Origin: Scilla litardierei
Lineage: Eukaryota; Streptophyta; Magnoliopsida; Asparagales; Asparagaceae
DNA: 64,000 nt
Direction: 5' to 3'
Assembly: GCA_030789695.1 (NCBI GenBank)
Contig: CM061139.1
Coordinates: forward strand, 202,341,641 to 202,405,640
Shown here: piece after piece, positions 23,668-35,636 of the stretch
Layout: each line of letters begins with the position of its first letter
How positions within the stretch are numbered: position 1 is the stretch's first letter
Notes under the pieces: generated by a model
Database searches by the model: none
Told to the model about the DNA's origin: nothing
The model's input: the letters and a program-made list of their open reading frames with translations, nothing else
Translations under genes and position numbers: made by a program

Positions 23668-24462
23668 GTTGGGATCCTGTGGATGTCAAGGAGATACACT
23701 TGGGGACGAATAATGTAAATGAAAATAAAATATTCCTCTAGAATTTTCTACCCATGATTGCAATTAGAGCTATCTAAAAGAATCTTAGTCAACAAACTTA
23801 CATGCACTAATAAAGATGAGCACATCGGAAGATAAAGCTTGCAAAGAAGTTACAAACGCAAACACAATAAGTTTATCCTGGTTCACCCCTCCAGGGCTAA
23901 TCCAGTCCCCAAAACTCCTTTGAGCCATAAACCACTATTTCAACAAATAGTTACACACACCTCACCTCCAACGCGAATTTTCCATTGCCTCCATATAAGC
24001 GGGCTTTTACAAACACCTTGCCTTGTGTTTCAAGGTGTTTTCTCACCATAGTTCGGTAGTCTCGAGGGTCGGAGGTCAACCTGGTCGCGTGAGAAACGTG
24101 CGTCCTACGAGATCGGGTAGCGGCGCGTTCGCTCAATCGAGAATGCCCGGATCCATGCGTTGATATCCCGAAGGGTAACTTCGGGAGAATGACGGACTCC
24201 TCGAGTGGAGAGTCGAACGAGCTCGGGATCGAGGCCGTTCGGCTCCGGTAGATGAAGCGCCGAAGGGTAGCCTCGACGGGGTGAAGTATCCTTGACATGC
24301 ACAGACGAGAAAGCTCGTCCGGGGGGGGGGGGGGGGGGGGGGGTCGGACCTTGGTTCCGAACAAGTCCCCTTCGATGCCTAAGTCAGATATGATCTGAAG
24401 GATGCCCGGTGGGATCAAGTATAGTTCACGGAGAGACCGATGCACGAATTCTCAGTTCGGAC
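23668..24462. repeat. Decayed retroelement, left part (interrupted by the solo LTR)
   Basis: Low-copy-looking text such as CCTGGTTCACCCCTCCAGGGC and the G/C-rich 24000-24460 block resemble the antisense of a retroelement leader. It is joined across the solo LTR to 27419 onward through the CGGAC duplication, so the two sides were once contiguous. A long minus-strand frame (23951-24445) has no recognisable domain and runs through the poly-G tract. Confidence 0.4.
24321..24343. repeat. Poly-G run (23 nt)
   Basis: This homopolymer of G lies inside the decayed element. Its length may be unreliable. Confidence 0.9.
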
Positions 24463-27418
24463 TGTAACGACCAGTAATTTTCAACACTTCAATTTACTTA
24501 TTTTTACGTATTTTAAATAAATTTTACTTTATAAATGTTAGCCAAGAATTTTCTAATAAAACTGATGTCAAAAATTCTTATAAAAATATTTTAGAGCACT
24601 AGACTTATTATGTTGTATTTCGACAATTTCAGATTTCCGCAAATGCCCAAAACATTCCTGTTAAAATTCATCTTTCAAAATTAACGTTTTGATTCGACGA
24701 ATTTATTTTCTATTCAAACATATTCAAAACGTTTTCAAACTTCTACAGTAGCCTCCTATGATCATTTAGGGTTTCCCACATTAATTTCAGAATTTTCGGA
24801 TATCGTTTCAGCCTAGAACCCGCAAACCCGCTTCCTAAACGTTTTGGCCAAAAAACCTGTACTTCCGTAGCTCAAATCCCAGAACGGATCTTGTATTCGC
24901 GATCCTCGCGTCGATACGATCCCGTGGGTATGTTTTCGTAATTTTTCAGAGTCGTTTGTGAAAACGTGTCTGTATTTTACCGCCCTGCTAATTACTATCG
25001 CTAATGACGTTTTTACAATTACTAAACTACTTTTACTTTTTACTTAATCACTTTACCCCTCTTAAACCCACCGAATAACTAGTTGGATCTGAATTCATAT
25101 CAGATCCAACATCCCTCTCCCCCTCTTTAATCATTTGTCCCCTCTCCCCTAATTACAAGCTTGCCATTGATAAACCCTACATAAACCCCCCATCTTTCAA
25201 ATTATAATCACACAGTTAACCCACTCTTTCTCTTTGCGTTCGAACACCCCAGGCACCCACAGTCCCTTCATCTCGTTCGAAAACACCAAAGGCCAAACCC
25301 ACACTGTATCAATGTCTCCCGCTCTCTCTCTCTCTCCCTCACCCCCAGGCCATCTCCACCGGCCCCGACTCCGCCCGTCGAAGCCGCCGACCGCCGCCGC
25401 CGCCGTCGTCCGTTCGCCTTCGCAGCACCGCACAGGCCACCGCCGTCGCTCGCCGTCCCCGACGAGCTCCGACCCCGCCCCGATCTCGTCGTGCTCCGCT
25501 GCCCCCGCAGCCGCTCGACGTCGACAGCGCCGACGACGACCGCCCCGCCCCGTGCTCCTCCGCCCTCTCCCCACGGCGCCCCCGCCCCCGCTTCCGCCTC
25601 TGCCTCCGAGCCCGCCCCGCCGCTCGCCGCTGATCCCCGCCGTCGACCGCCCACGCCGCCGCCCCGAGCCCCCGCTCCGCCGCGAGAAACCCCCCCCTCC
25701 GTCGAGTATCGAGCGAACAGCGACGGTAAAAAGCCCCGATGGCAATTCCGTAAATACGTAATTATTTCGTATTTTCGATTTATTAATTAATTAATAATAG
25801 GGTTTAATGATGTATAATCCATAACTAATTATACGGGGATCAGAAAAATGCGAAACCAACTCTGGAAAATCAGAAACGATATTTCGGATCTAATGGCGCT
25901 AGTCTCACTGCGATCAGGCGCCTACTTTTCTCAGAATCGTTTTTGAACCTAAAAATTAAATACGTATAAATCTTTCTAAAAATCATAACTCGCTGTTTTC
26001 ACTCACAATAATACGTGAGAAAATTATATGTGAAAGTAAACTTCGAGACGGTCATTTTGACTGTTCATTCGAGTAATTCCGACTAGGATTGCTCCCGGAA
26101 CAATTTACGGAAGATACGCGCCACTTAGATAAATTGGGTTTTAAAGCTAGTTTTGAGTTTCTAAAAATTATAAAAATTACTATAGACTTCAGAAAAATAT
26201 TCCCTCTTGCAGTAAAACTATTTTTATCATATATAGTCTATATAAAAATTTAGGACCCTTTTCATCACCGTTTTAACCAGTTTTAAAATCAGACACTCAA
26301 CTTAAATAAATAAGAAAATATGGTATTCTCTAACTAGTTATCTCTTGTGTTTGCAGGTAGCAAATCTCGTGCATCGACACTAGATCCAGTCCCGGATACC
26401 ACCACCTCGAAGATTGTAAGTCACAGTAAATTCTACCCTTAGAAATATAGATAGTGTACTCGTATGAACATAGGACTTGACACCTAGTCTCGGAACAGTT
26501 ATTGACCTGAACAGATTATTGACATTGCTTGACAGAAAGATTGTAATTGGAAATGTAAGAACAGTAAATGACTGGTAAAAATGCAAAGTACGGTAACCTG
26601 CACAGACACTGGGTTTTGGGGTAACTTATAATAGCGAGGGTGCGTGAGCGACTAGTCCAGCCTTTGTTGTCACCGTGCGGGTTCTAGCAACCCATCATAG
26701 TAGCCGGTGACAACCATCACAGATCACAGATTATTGCATAGTATTCATAGTATTCATAGCATAGTTCGCCCGGGTAGCACCCGTGGTAAGAGGTGGCCTC
26801 TTGGTTGCTCATTGCACCCCGCATTATAAGTCACGGACTAGGCTAGGCACAGTTACTCTCATTATTGCTTTGGTCATGGTTATTCTTGTACGTTACTTGC
26901 TCGGTCACCTTTACTTTACTTGTCACACTTGCATGCTTGACAGATGTACTTTACTTATCGCACTTGTATGCTTGTCTGTCCCTACTTTACTTTCCGCACT
27001 TGTTTACTATAGACTGCTCCATATTTGTGCACTCCTCTTTTTCTATCGCTAGAATTGTTGTGACTTACCTTTGGTTCCATTTATGGCACCGACAGACGAA
27101 GACCTGATCGAGGAGATTGCCCCAGATATCGAGGAGCCTACATTGACCCAGAGGCGGCAGAGTTTTAGTTACTTTTCTGTTGGTGTGTGTGTTGTACTGT
27201 GTATTTCCTTTTCTGCATTTCCTTTCAGTACTTCCTTAATGTATTTGTGAGAGAGTGTGTTGGTTGTTGTACTTTAATTTGGACTGTAATAACGTCTGTA
27301 CGCTGGTTTGAGTATTGTGATACATCTCTGAGTTGTGGCTATGCTGATTTCACTGGTAAACTTCGGAACCTGCGAATTAAACCAAATAAGTAACGGGCCC
27401 CGAGAGCGGGTCGTTACA
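24463..27418 (+). mobile_element. Solo LTR, 2956 bp, with 5-bp duplication CGGAC
   Basis: It starts TGTAACGACC and ends GGTCGTTACA, and is flanked by CGGAC at 24458-24462 and 27419-27423. No internal retroelement domain is present and there is no second LTR, so this is the product of LTR-LTR recombination. It contains a GC-rich block (about 25300-25740) whose Pro/Arg/Ala-rich frames are composition artefacts. A conserved mini-ORF starts at 27083. The copy at 1-2166 is a diverged relative. Confidence 0.88.
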
Positions 27419-27423
27419 CGGAC

Positions 27424-28397
27424 TGTGGAAGAGAATTATGAGGTGGAAGACAAGGTCGTAGGAGGAAGAATACCTGAGTGTAGAGTATTCAGAATTCAGT
27501 CCATTCGTCTTTCGATCTCCGGGTCTCTTGTAGGGATTGAACCGCCCACGTCTCCCTCATCCTCCCCCATTTTCGCCCCATGTTTACGCCTCTTTCATGG
27601 CCCCTTGATGGGCTATGAAGGCGAGCGTAATGGCGATTCAAGTGGGCGGAATCTGGGAGGGGCAGTTTTCTTAACTGCCAAAGGTCAGCGGTCCCCTTAA
27701 TGTCGACTTTGGGCCAACATTATCAGAAGTGCTTGCGGTGCCTCTGGTCGAGGACCTAACTTTCCTTGGCCCATGGACTTAGCCCGTTCTGCCGTCGCCC
27801 GTTCAGGAGGGTTGTATCAATTGCCCCCATCGCTCGGGTTGTTCGGATTCTGACAGTTCGGCCCGAGGGATGTGAGCTGCGTGGATTGGACGGTGCGTCA
27901 GTCGAGGCGACACATTAAATAAAGGCCATCATGGTGCTGGATGCCGAGAATCCTCTTGCCCTTTGGGTGCGGGATTCGGAGAGCCGCCCCTTGCAAGATC
28001 CTGACACGTGTGTGCAAGTGAACGGCTGGCGATGGAGCCAGAGAATTTGGGGGAAGCGGTATAAATAGGGCAGTTTCCTCTCAGGCGAAAGCTCTGCCAT
28101 TTTAGTGCTATCCCTTCCTCCCTTGCTTTCGCACCTGACCTTTGCTCTCGCCGACGCTCTAGCATGTGTCCTTCGTCGTCTTCTTCTGCTGCCTTCGGGG
28201 TGGGGCGTCCGGCGCCCACGGTTGCGTCCGTCCCACTTCCCGGGGCGGGGGCCGAGATTTAGCTAGCTGTGGGCGATTCTTCTGGCGTGCCTCGGGATGT
28301 GATGGGGATGTCATCAGAGACCTGCGCCACCTCCATAGGACCGCTCCGCTCCAAGTACCTCCTCCCCCTTACCGTGCCAGCCCCCTAATGGAACGAG
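27424..28397. repeat. Decayed retroelement, right part
   Basis: It continues the sequence broken by the solo LTR. No intact frame is seen. It leads into a plus-strand gag-like remnant. Confidence 0.4.
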
Positions 28398-28915
28398 ATG
28401 GTCTGTTTCCCCGGCAGTCGTGAGGTCGGGGTGTACGTTCAGAGTTTCAAGTTCGGGATGCGGTTCCCGCTCCACCCCTTCGTGACGGTATTCTTGAGGG
28501 CCCATGAGGTTGCCTTGTGCCAGTTTTTCCCCAACGCCATCGGGTGCTTGGTGGGGTTCATCGTGTTGTTCTTGCTCAAGGGAATCGAGCCAACCCTTGG
28601 GCTTTTCGCCCAGTTCTACCGTCTGAGCCACCATAAGTCGGGTGCCTGGCTGTACATCACCTCTCGGAGAGGAAAGGGTCTGGTGTTGGGACTGCCGACC
28701 TCTTTGAAGCACTGGAAGGAGAATTACGTATTTTCCTGAAGAGGCGGACTTTCCAGTTCATTGGGGTAACCCGCCCTCGCTTACCCTTACGTTGGGGAGC
28801 CTCACGGACGCGGAGCTTGCGGCGAGGGACAAGTTGGCTGCCATCTCTATTGACGAACGTGACATCAGGGTCCTCTTCAAGGATTACACCCTGAGGAAGA
28901 CCATGTGGCCCGCTG
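28398..28915 (+). pseudogene. Putative gypsy-type transposon domain (PF04195-like) remnant
   Basis: The frame 28398-28739 contains FKFGMRFPLHPFVTVFLRAH, then a segment reading NAIGCLVGFIVLF, GIEPTLGLFAQFYRL and LPTSLKHWKENYVF. This order matches the plant putative gypsy-type transposon family found in Tat-like gag regions. A frameshift near 28735 moves the continuation (DFPVHWGNPPSLTLTLGSL, then DAELAARDKL) into another frame, which runs to a GTAAGT donor-like site at about 28916. The product is broken. Confidence 0.6.
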
Positions 28916-30748
28916 GTAAGTCTCCCTTCTGGCTCAGCTCTCTTTGCAGTTCTCGATAATAGCACTAAAACAGGTTGGTATGTGTGAGTTACTGAACAAC
29001 AGCCACAACCGAACTATATATTGGCGGAAGCTACCCATCTAGGTGACACACAATGCATTCAGGTCAAGCAAAATATATGTAAAGTAATGGCGAGGGTCGT
29101 CTGAAATCGTAGGGGTGCCGATAAGGTAGTCCTTAAAGGGAACAAATCACCCGAGAGATCTACATGAATCATCATTTCCGTTATGTTTGAAATTAACCAA
29201 CAATTCTCAGTCGAACAATCCTAATCATAACAACCCGAGCTAATAGTTCTTCAGTACTTAAGCACGACAAATAAAACACAAAGATAAAACATAAACACCA
29301 AGGTGACACAAGAGACTTGGTAACACAGTTCGGTGCGCACACCTACATCTGCGGGGCCACGCCCAGAAAATCAGAATACTCCACTAAAATAATCAATGAG
29401 TACAATCACTAATTATCGCGATTCTCTTAGGAGGAACAACCTCCCCCTCAATACAAACCGTGATGGGTGGTCTCTACCAACCCATGGAGTATTCTCGGCA
29501 AGCTCTCCTTGCCTGCAAGCCCCCCTTGCACAACCGACTAGATCAACTCCCTTGATCCTACGTGCGTAGCCGTCGGCCTCCTCCCGGAGTTCTTCAAAAC
29601 TTTCGTCAAAAGTCTCCCTAGCCGCCAAACCGCACACACGTTCAATCCCCTGCTCCCCCTCAATCACTGAGTAGATAAGGATGGACGCTCGCTAAAATCC
29701 CGTGCAGAATCGGCAGCTCACAAATTAAGGAATCACTTCGGGCAAGTGGTTCCACAATATCTTCAACAAGATCTTCCAACCAATATTTGCGGGCGAAAAT
29801 CTCTCTAACAAATTCAATAACAAATCCCGAGAGATAGCAACTTCCAATTATATCTCCAACCGATCTTCAATTGCAACAATAATTATTCTTTCCAACCGAG
29901 CGAGATTCTTTCCAACCGAATCAACAATAATAACGAGAGATAATAGCTTCCAAATATATCTCCAGCTCACCCACAATTAACTGAACCAAGATAGAAAATG
30001 ATTCTTTCAAATCTTCTGGAAATAGCAACAATAAAAGATCTGCAGCAATCAATCTTTCCAACCAACAAATCTACGAGATATTCTCTTTCTATTTCAACCC
30101 AACATGCCTTCAATTTAGCAACAAATTTAGGAAGGGCTTTCCAAAAATCTCTCAAGCAGATATTCCACAATCAATTCAGAATCCTCGTCATTTTAGGCAG
30201 CAAATCGTATCTGAAACCAAAGCAGCGCTTCTGCAAACGAACCAGAAATCCAGATCCCGAATGTTGAACATTTTGTTGAACGACATTATGTTCAACAATA
30301 CTGCCCACTAATGCTCAAAAACACTTCTGATTCCTCAAACAGAACTCTCCATCTATTGTGCCACTAATGCCAACAAATATCAGCAGAATTCAACCCTAAC
30401 AATAGATTTAGAGTTATTTCTATCAATCAAACGCATGAAAATGAAATAAAAGGAACGATGAAAAATATGTTTAAGGTGTAAAATGTGTTTCATGTTCAAG
30501 GAATGAAGAAAAATATGTTACCAGTGTCACACCTTACACCCTCGGGCAACTATGTAGTGCTCGGCTTGGACGATATTAAGGCGAATCATGGTTCTGAAGC
30601 CCACTAGTAAACGAATCCAAGGCATGATCAAGTTTCACTCAAGATGTTCGACGAAATGTTCAAGCGAAACGCTGTTACAAACAATTGTTCCTCAATGTAT
30701 CCCCATTGTACACGCACATTCCACCAGCACACGAAGGCCCTCATCGAA
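28916..30748. other. Repeat-derived sequence downstream of the first CNGC4-like gene
   Basis: Text such as AAGGTGACACAAGAGACTTGG at about 29301-29321 and repeated ATCTCCAACCGATCTTC-like phrases at 29760-30100 resemble an antisense LTR or leader. No gene is supported. The last 150 bases or so would include the 3' untranslated region of the minus-strand gene, but I see no clear AATAAA. Confidence 0.35.
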
Positions 30749-33700
30749 TCACAATAAGAACTCATCTTGGTGGGGCTTCGGCGACGTCAGAAGCGCGGTA
30801 TATAGCCGGAGCTTCTCCTCTCCCAGCGACGAGCACCTCGAGAGCGGCCTTCGGGGCCGAATGAACGAAAGCGAAGAGAGCGTCTTCCGATGCCTGTACC
30901 GTCTCCACGCCAGCTGTATCGCCACCGCGGCCCACGTCCTCCACCCGGGCGAATAGTACCGAGCGCTCCTCCTCACCTTCTCATTTACGAAAGTGTACCG
31001 AAAGTGCTGCGTCACGTACTTGACGTCCGCAGCTTCGAGCCCGAACGCCTCCGTGGTCTCGAGGGTGATCAGCGTGGACGAAGACGGCGGCAGGCGCTCG
31101 ATGAACGGGCGTCGGAGGCACCAAGAGAGGAGCTCGTCGCCGCTGAAGTTGCCGGGGCCGAGCATGCAGTAGCTCTTGACGCCGTCGCGGAGGACTTGGC
31201 TGCTCTGAAGGTGGCCGCGGACCACGAAGATCATTCTTTGCACTGGGTCACCTTCTGTTGTTATCTGATCGGTGATCAAAACGCGGTGCATTGAAAGTTG
31301 TAGAATGGAGAGCGGTATTCAATTCAAAAGCGTAGATTAATTAAGATATTGGAGATTATACCATTTCTCCCTTGGGGAAGATGAGGGACTTCACTCTGTC
31401 ACAAATGTTCTCCAGAACTAGCTCATCCATGTGTTGGAATAGAGGAACCTACAATTCATTCACAGACCAAAATAATCTTACTCTCGCAGTTCATATTATA
31501 ATTTTTTTGATTATAATTGGTCTCAAACTTAGAGAAATATAAATACCTATCCTATAAAAAAACCGTTCACTTCACACGGAGCCATGTGCATATATAAAAT
31601 AACCAGAAATAACTCGGGCACATATTGCACGGGGATGAAAGAAAAAATCACACACAGGATACATGACCCGCACGCAGATGAAAAAAGAGAGAGGAGTGTC
31701 AGGGTGTGTATACCAACTAGGGAAAATGGGGTAAGTTGTTGTTAAAGTGCAAAAACCGTGAAGGACAAAGTAGAAAAACAACAATAGCAAACGAGTAAAT
31801 GTGGTGAAGGAGGAGGGCGGCGAACAAGTAAATAATGGGCATTGGGAGCTTTTTTCTTTGGGAGGTGACGTGTCATCACATGTGACATTCTTTGGATGCC
31901 ACTTAGGGCAAAATCGCGTCAACATCCCTCAATTGTATAATAGATATACATGGATCATAAGCCATGTAATATTTTCCAAAACCATAACTGACAAGTGAAC
32001 TACTCGTAAAATAAAGGATGAAACAAACAAACGGGCAATCTCAAAACTTTTATAGTTAAATGTAATTTTAAAAAGAGAGAGAGATTTAACGTTTGAAGCA
32101 TGTTTTACCTGTCGCACGAGGTCTAAACAAAGATGGTACTTGATATCCCTCCGCAACCCCTCCGGCAGGTTCTGAACCATCTCGCATTCGTCGACTCCCC
32201 TCATCGCCGCCCACCGCTGTCGTTCGAACTGCCGAACCCTCTGCCTGAATCCCTGCGGCAGGCGCTTCTTCTTCATCCACCAGTCCATGCTGCGCATTCT
32301 TAGATGCATGGATTGCTTCTTTGACGTCGTTGCATTCAGAAACACCTGCATCATGCCCGCAATTGATCAGCTAGCTAGCTAGTATTCTTCATTAGCATCT
32401 GCTGATTTTGCCAATAGTTGGTAATTAGTGCTCACCTTGATGTTTCCAATCAGCATGGTGACTAGTATGAGTCCACCCGTGATGACGACGATGTTGAACA
32501 CAATCTCAACCCATTCGGTGGTGCTCTCAAGGTTTCCGAACGTGCTGCAAACAGGAATTGATATAATAATTTAAGTTTGGCTCCAAAATTTTTTTAAGCA
32601 GAAGCAATTGGTAGCTAGTGCTAGTACCTCAGGGTCATGAGTCCCCAAAAGATCGGAAGCAGAATTTTCTCCAGCCGGTTGGTATTGGTGACAAGAGCAA
32701 CCGTCCACTTGTACGCCCCATACTGGAACTTATCGCTGCTGTCCAGGCACGTACTTCTCGCAATCACGTTACGAGCCCAAGCCACCCTCCCTCCGTCAGC
32801 AATCCTCGTCGTCCCGCCGTAGTATATCGGATCCACGCAAGCGGTCGCCGTCGCGACGCACGCTTTCGCCTGCATGCACTGCTCTTTCAGGCACTTGGCC
32901 GCCCTCTGAATCCCCAACAAGTACCAGCATGCCCCAACCGCCTGCGTATTGGAGGGAAACAAATTAAATACTTTCCTCGCAAGTTTTTATGCAGACGATG
33001 GCGTATGGGTAGCAAACTCACATGGGAAGCGACAAAATAAGCGAGCAAGTTGAGGGCGATGCCCCACCAGATGGTCCCAAAGATGTAGCCGGCGAAGTTC
33101 TGCATGCTACGCAACAATCTGACGGAATGATATATTTTGGGGAGGTACTGCATCAAAAACATTATCAGAAACACCGTCATCACCGTTGTCGTCGACCCCT
33201 TTCTGATCAGCGCCGGAGCCGCTACCCACATCACCACCTGCAATCCACAGCAACCACACACATGTTTGCATCAATCATGCTGACAATTAATGATCAGTGG
33301 TGTTGCTGTTGCGTTTGTACCCGTCGATTCATATTGAATTACTAAAAATTATCGTTGCCCAAACTGTTAATTAATTCTTTATCAAGAGATATTTCTACAT
33401 TGTATCCCGTACGTATGCAGTCGGATTAATTTATCGCATGTGAAACAGAATAGAATTTGAGCACAATCATTTAAAACAAAATTGAACACTGGAAAGCAAT
33501 TAGTTAAAGATATATGTACCTGCATGATTGGTAATATAACAAATAAATCAAGCAACAGCCCCTTGTAATTATTAGATGACTTCATCAGGTATTTATCCCT
33601 TTTGGTCTTCTCCTCCTCATTCCTCCCTTCCTCCGCCTCTTCCTCCGGCTGCCTCGGGGCCCCGCCGCAGCATCCGGCGGCGGCCCTGAGCTTCAGCCAG

Positions 33701-34047
33701 GCGTTGCAGACGTGGAGGAGGTCGATCATGCAGCGGAGAAGGGTGACGGTGAGGGCGAACCAGCCGTCGACGAAGAGGCACATCATGGGCCCGCTGATGG
33801 ACAGCGCGTAGAGGAACAGCGGGTCCACGAAGAGCCCCGCCGCGCATGTCAGCAGGTAGGCCCTGTTCCACTCCTGGGCCCACCTCGACGGTCGGTTTGG
33901 GCTTCGGCCGCCGCCGCGGCCACCACCACCACCTCCTGCATCATGGCAATCTTCTTCGTCATGGGCCGGCACGGGCGATGGGCCGTTGGAAGTGGCCATG
34001 GGTTCTGATGATGACGGTGGCGGGCGAGTGAAGGAGAGAGAAAACAA
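30749..34047 (-). CDS. CNGC4-like: Cyclic-nucleotide-gated channel, CNGC4-like (copy 1)
   Basis: Seven exons on the minus strand: 33520-34047, 33022-33237, 32628-32941, 32436-32544, 32109-32345, 31362-31448 and 30749-31264. Together they give 668 residues with all introns GT-AG. A second Met at codon 17 (33999) could be the real start. The order is a short glycine-rich N-terminus, S1-S6 (S1 about 62-84), pore with GLMTLS then TFGNL (residues 354-358), C-linker, cyclic-nucleotide-binding domain with GPGNFSGDELLSWCLRR (about 534-549), and an IQ motif AIQLAWRRYRHR (about 612-623). The GNL filter and C-terminus match Arabidopsis CNGC4 (HLM1/DND2), a plasma-membrane Ca2+-permeable channel acting with CNGC2 in immunity and development. 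No stop or frameshift was seen. Intron 5 holds a Helitron. I infer orthology from memory of the family. Confidence 0.88.
31603..31944 (-). mobile_element. Non-autonomous Helitron in intron 5 of CNGC4-like copy 1
   Basis: Read minus, it starts TCTATTATACAATTGAGG (from 31944) and ends with a hairpin-like CCCGTGCAATATGTGCCCGAG region followed by CTGG at 31606-31603, which fits the CTRR rule. It shares ATGTGACA/TGATGACACGTCA-type words with the other Helitrons here. It accounts for about half of the 660-bp intron; the paralogue's equivalent intron is 91 bp. Confidence 0.65.
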
Positions 34048-34864
34048 GCTAAGATTTACTCACCCAAGTGAAGGAGATGGATCATATACTCATACTACCA
34101 CGTGTCGTGTGTCCTTAACCATTCTGAAGTGACAAAATTGTCCTTTGAGCTCGTTCAAATAATTTATTTTCATTTTCATTTTTCATCAACTTAGCCTTTT
34201 ACGCTAGCATTGGGCACGTTTACTGACGTTTAATGATGTGTAATGTAATTAGGCACCTTTAATGACGTTTTATGCTACATTGGGCCAAGTGTCAGCGGAT
34301 TTAACTTATACGTGTGATGCCACCCCGTATGGTCTAATACAATTAATAGCCGGACGTGTTTATTTTCCTAGTTTACCCTTATTTAATTAAACATTTCTAA
34401 TGGAAGGATTCGTTTTTGACAGAAACATTTTGTTTCAGGAGGAATAAAACAAAGGGCAGATTTGTCTCCATATTCGTCTTGCATTGAATGTTACTGAGCT
34501 CTCACACAACTCATCAAGGCTCGAGCACAAGCAAGCAAGCAAGACAAACGGCCAAAAACAAAGAGAGTTTCATTGCAGCTTCCTCTCTTTTGTTTGTTTC
34601 CCCATCAATGATAGGCCTCTGAAATCATGTCCATAGCTCTGTGGGGACTGAAGGGGAGTTAGGACAATTGTAGCAACATTGAAGTATATCGTTTTAACCT
34701 AACTTTTACTTTATTTTTGTTAGACAAAAAAATCAAAATTATGTTTCAAAACTACTGCGATTTTGAGCCCAATCATGTTAAAATTTTGCAAAATCTATCT
34801 TTCACTTTATGTTTCCGGGAAGTATTAGTAATTTTTGTGCATCTCCAATCACAAACAAGCCTAA
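34048..34864 (-). promoter_or_regulatory. 5' flank of CNGC4-like copy 1
   Basis: An ABRE/G-box-like GACACGTG (minus strand, 34106-34099) lies about 50 bases upstream of the first ATG. Short repeats around GACGTTTAATGA occur at 34220-34290. I see no confident TATA box and no gene. Confidence 0.3.
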
Positions 34865-34873
34865 ATTTATCAA

Positions 34874-35031
34874 GAGAATAATGGCTATCATACGCCATAT
34901 GAGAGCCTCTCTCATACGTCCTCTCACATAAAGCACCCAATTACAGGCTTGTACTTGGTTGTACTTGGGTGCTTTATTTAAGAGGACGTATGAGAGAGGC
35001 TCTCATATGACGAATGATAGCCATTATTCTC
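34874..35031. mobile_element. Palindromic MITE, 158 bp, with 9-bp target duplication
   Basis: Long inverted arms of about 65 bp start GAGAATAATGGCTATCAT and end ATGATAGCCATTATTCTC. The flanks ATTTATCAA (34865-34873 and 35032-35040) match exactly, a Mutator-size duplication. It lies about 0.8 kb upstream of CNGC4-like copy 1. Confidence 0.85.
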
Positions 35032-35040
35032 ATTTATCAA

Positions 35041-35636
35041 TATCAGAAATTCAATCATATTGTAAATTCATGTGTGTGGATGATGGTCCAACTGGGGGCT
35101 CACTGATGAGCCGGGCCAGATGGGCCTGGAGGGGCCCGTCAACGAACCTCACGAGTTGTGTGAACTGGACTCCGGTGGCATATATGCAATATGTCTCAGG
35201 AGGGACGCTTAGTCTGTCTCATCAGACGGTACACGACCGGTCTATCAGTAGTAGCATGCAACTGTATTGCGAGGGGTGTTGCACCAGCGTCTCGCCAAAG
35301 TCCTGGGTGATTTGTTTGTGCGGATACCAAGTCCAAATCAAGCCCAACCACCAATTTGCTTAGAGCAGCTCATGCTACACTTCGTGACAACATCGTGTGA
35401 CCAACCTGTGTCATCTTTGAGTCGCTATGCACTCTGGGCTAGCCCAAAGCATACGGATTGGCAGTGCTGTAAGGGGAGGCATGCACTATCTTTTGACAGA
35501 AGGGCGCAAGGCCAGCTTTGGCAAGGGGTAATTAAAGCAAGCACATCCAAGAATCCCCGAATTACGTCCAAACCCCTGCTAATGACTAGCAATTCAGTCA
35601 CAAAAGAGAACATAGGACCATCTGATACGAAGCGCG
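35041..35636. other. Unassigned sequence
   Basis: Short overlapping frames (34959-35707) have no recognisable domain and overlap a MITE at their left. I see no gene. Confidence 0.4.

Noticed and set aside
23951..24445. 164-codon minus-strand frame
   Set aside because: It runs through a 23-nt poly-G tract (read as poly-Pro) in decayed retroelement sequence and has no recognisable domain.
25234..25761. 175-codon proline/serine/arginine-rich frame (and its antisense partner)
   Set aside because: It falls inside the solo LTR, in a GC-rich block open in several frames at once. The corresponding block at 1-310 does not keep the same protein.
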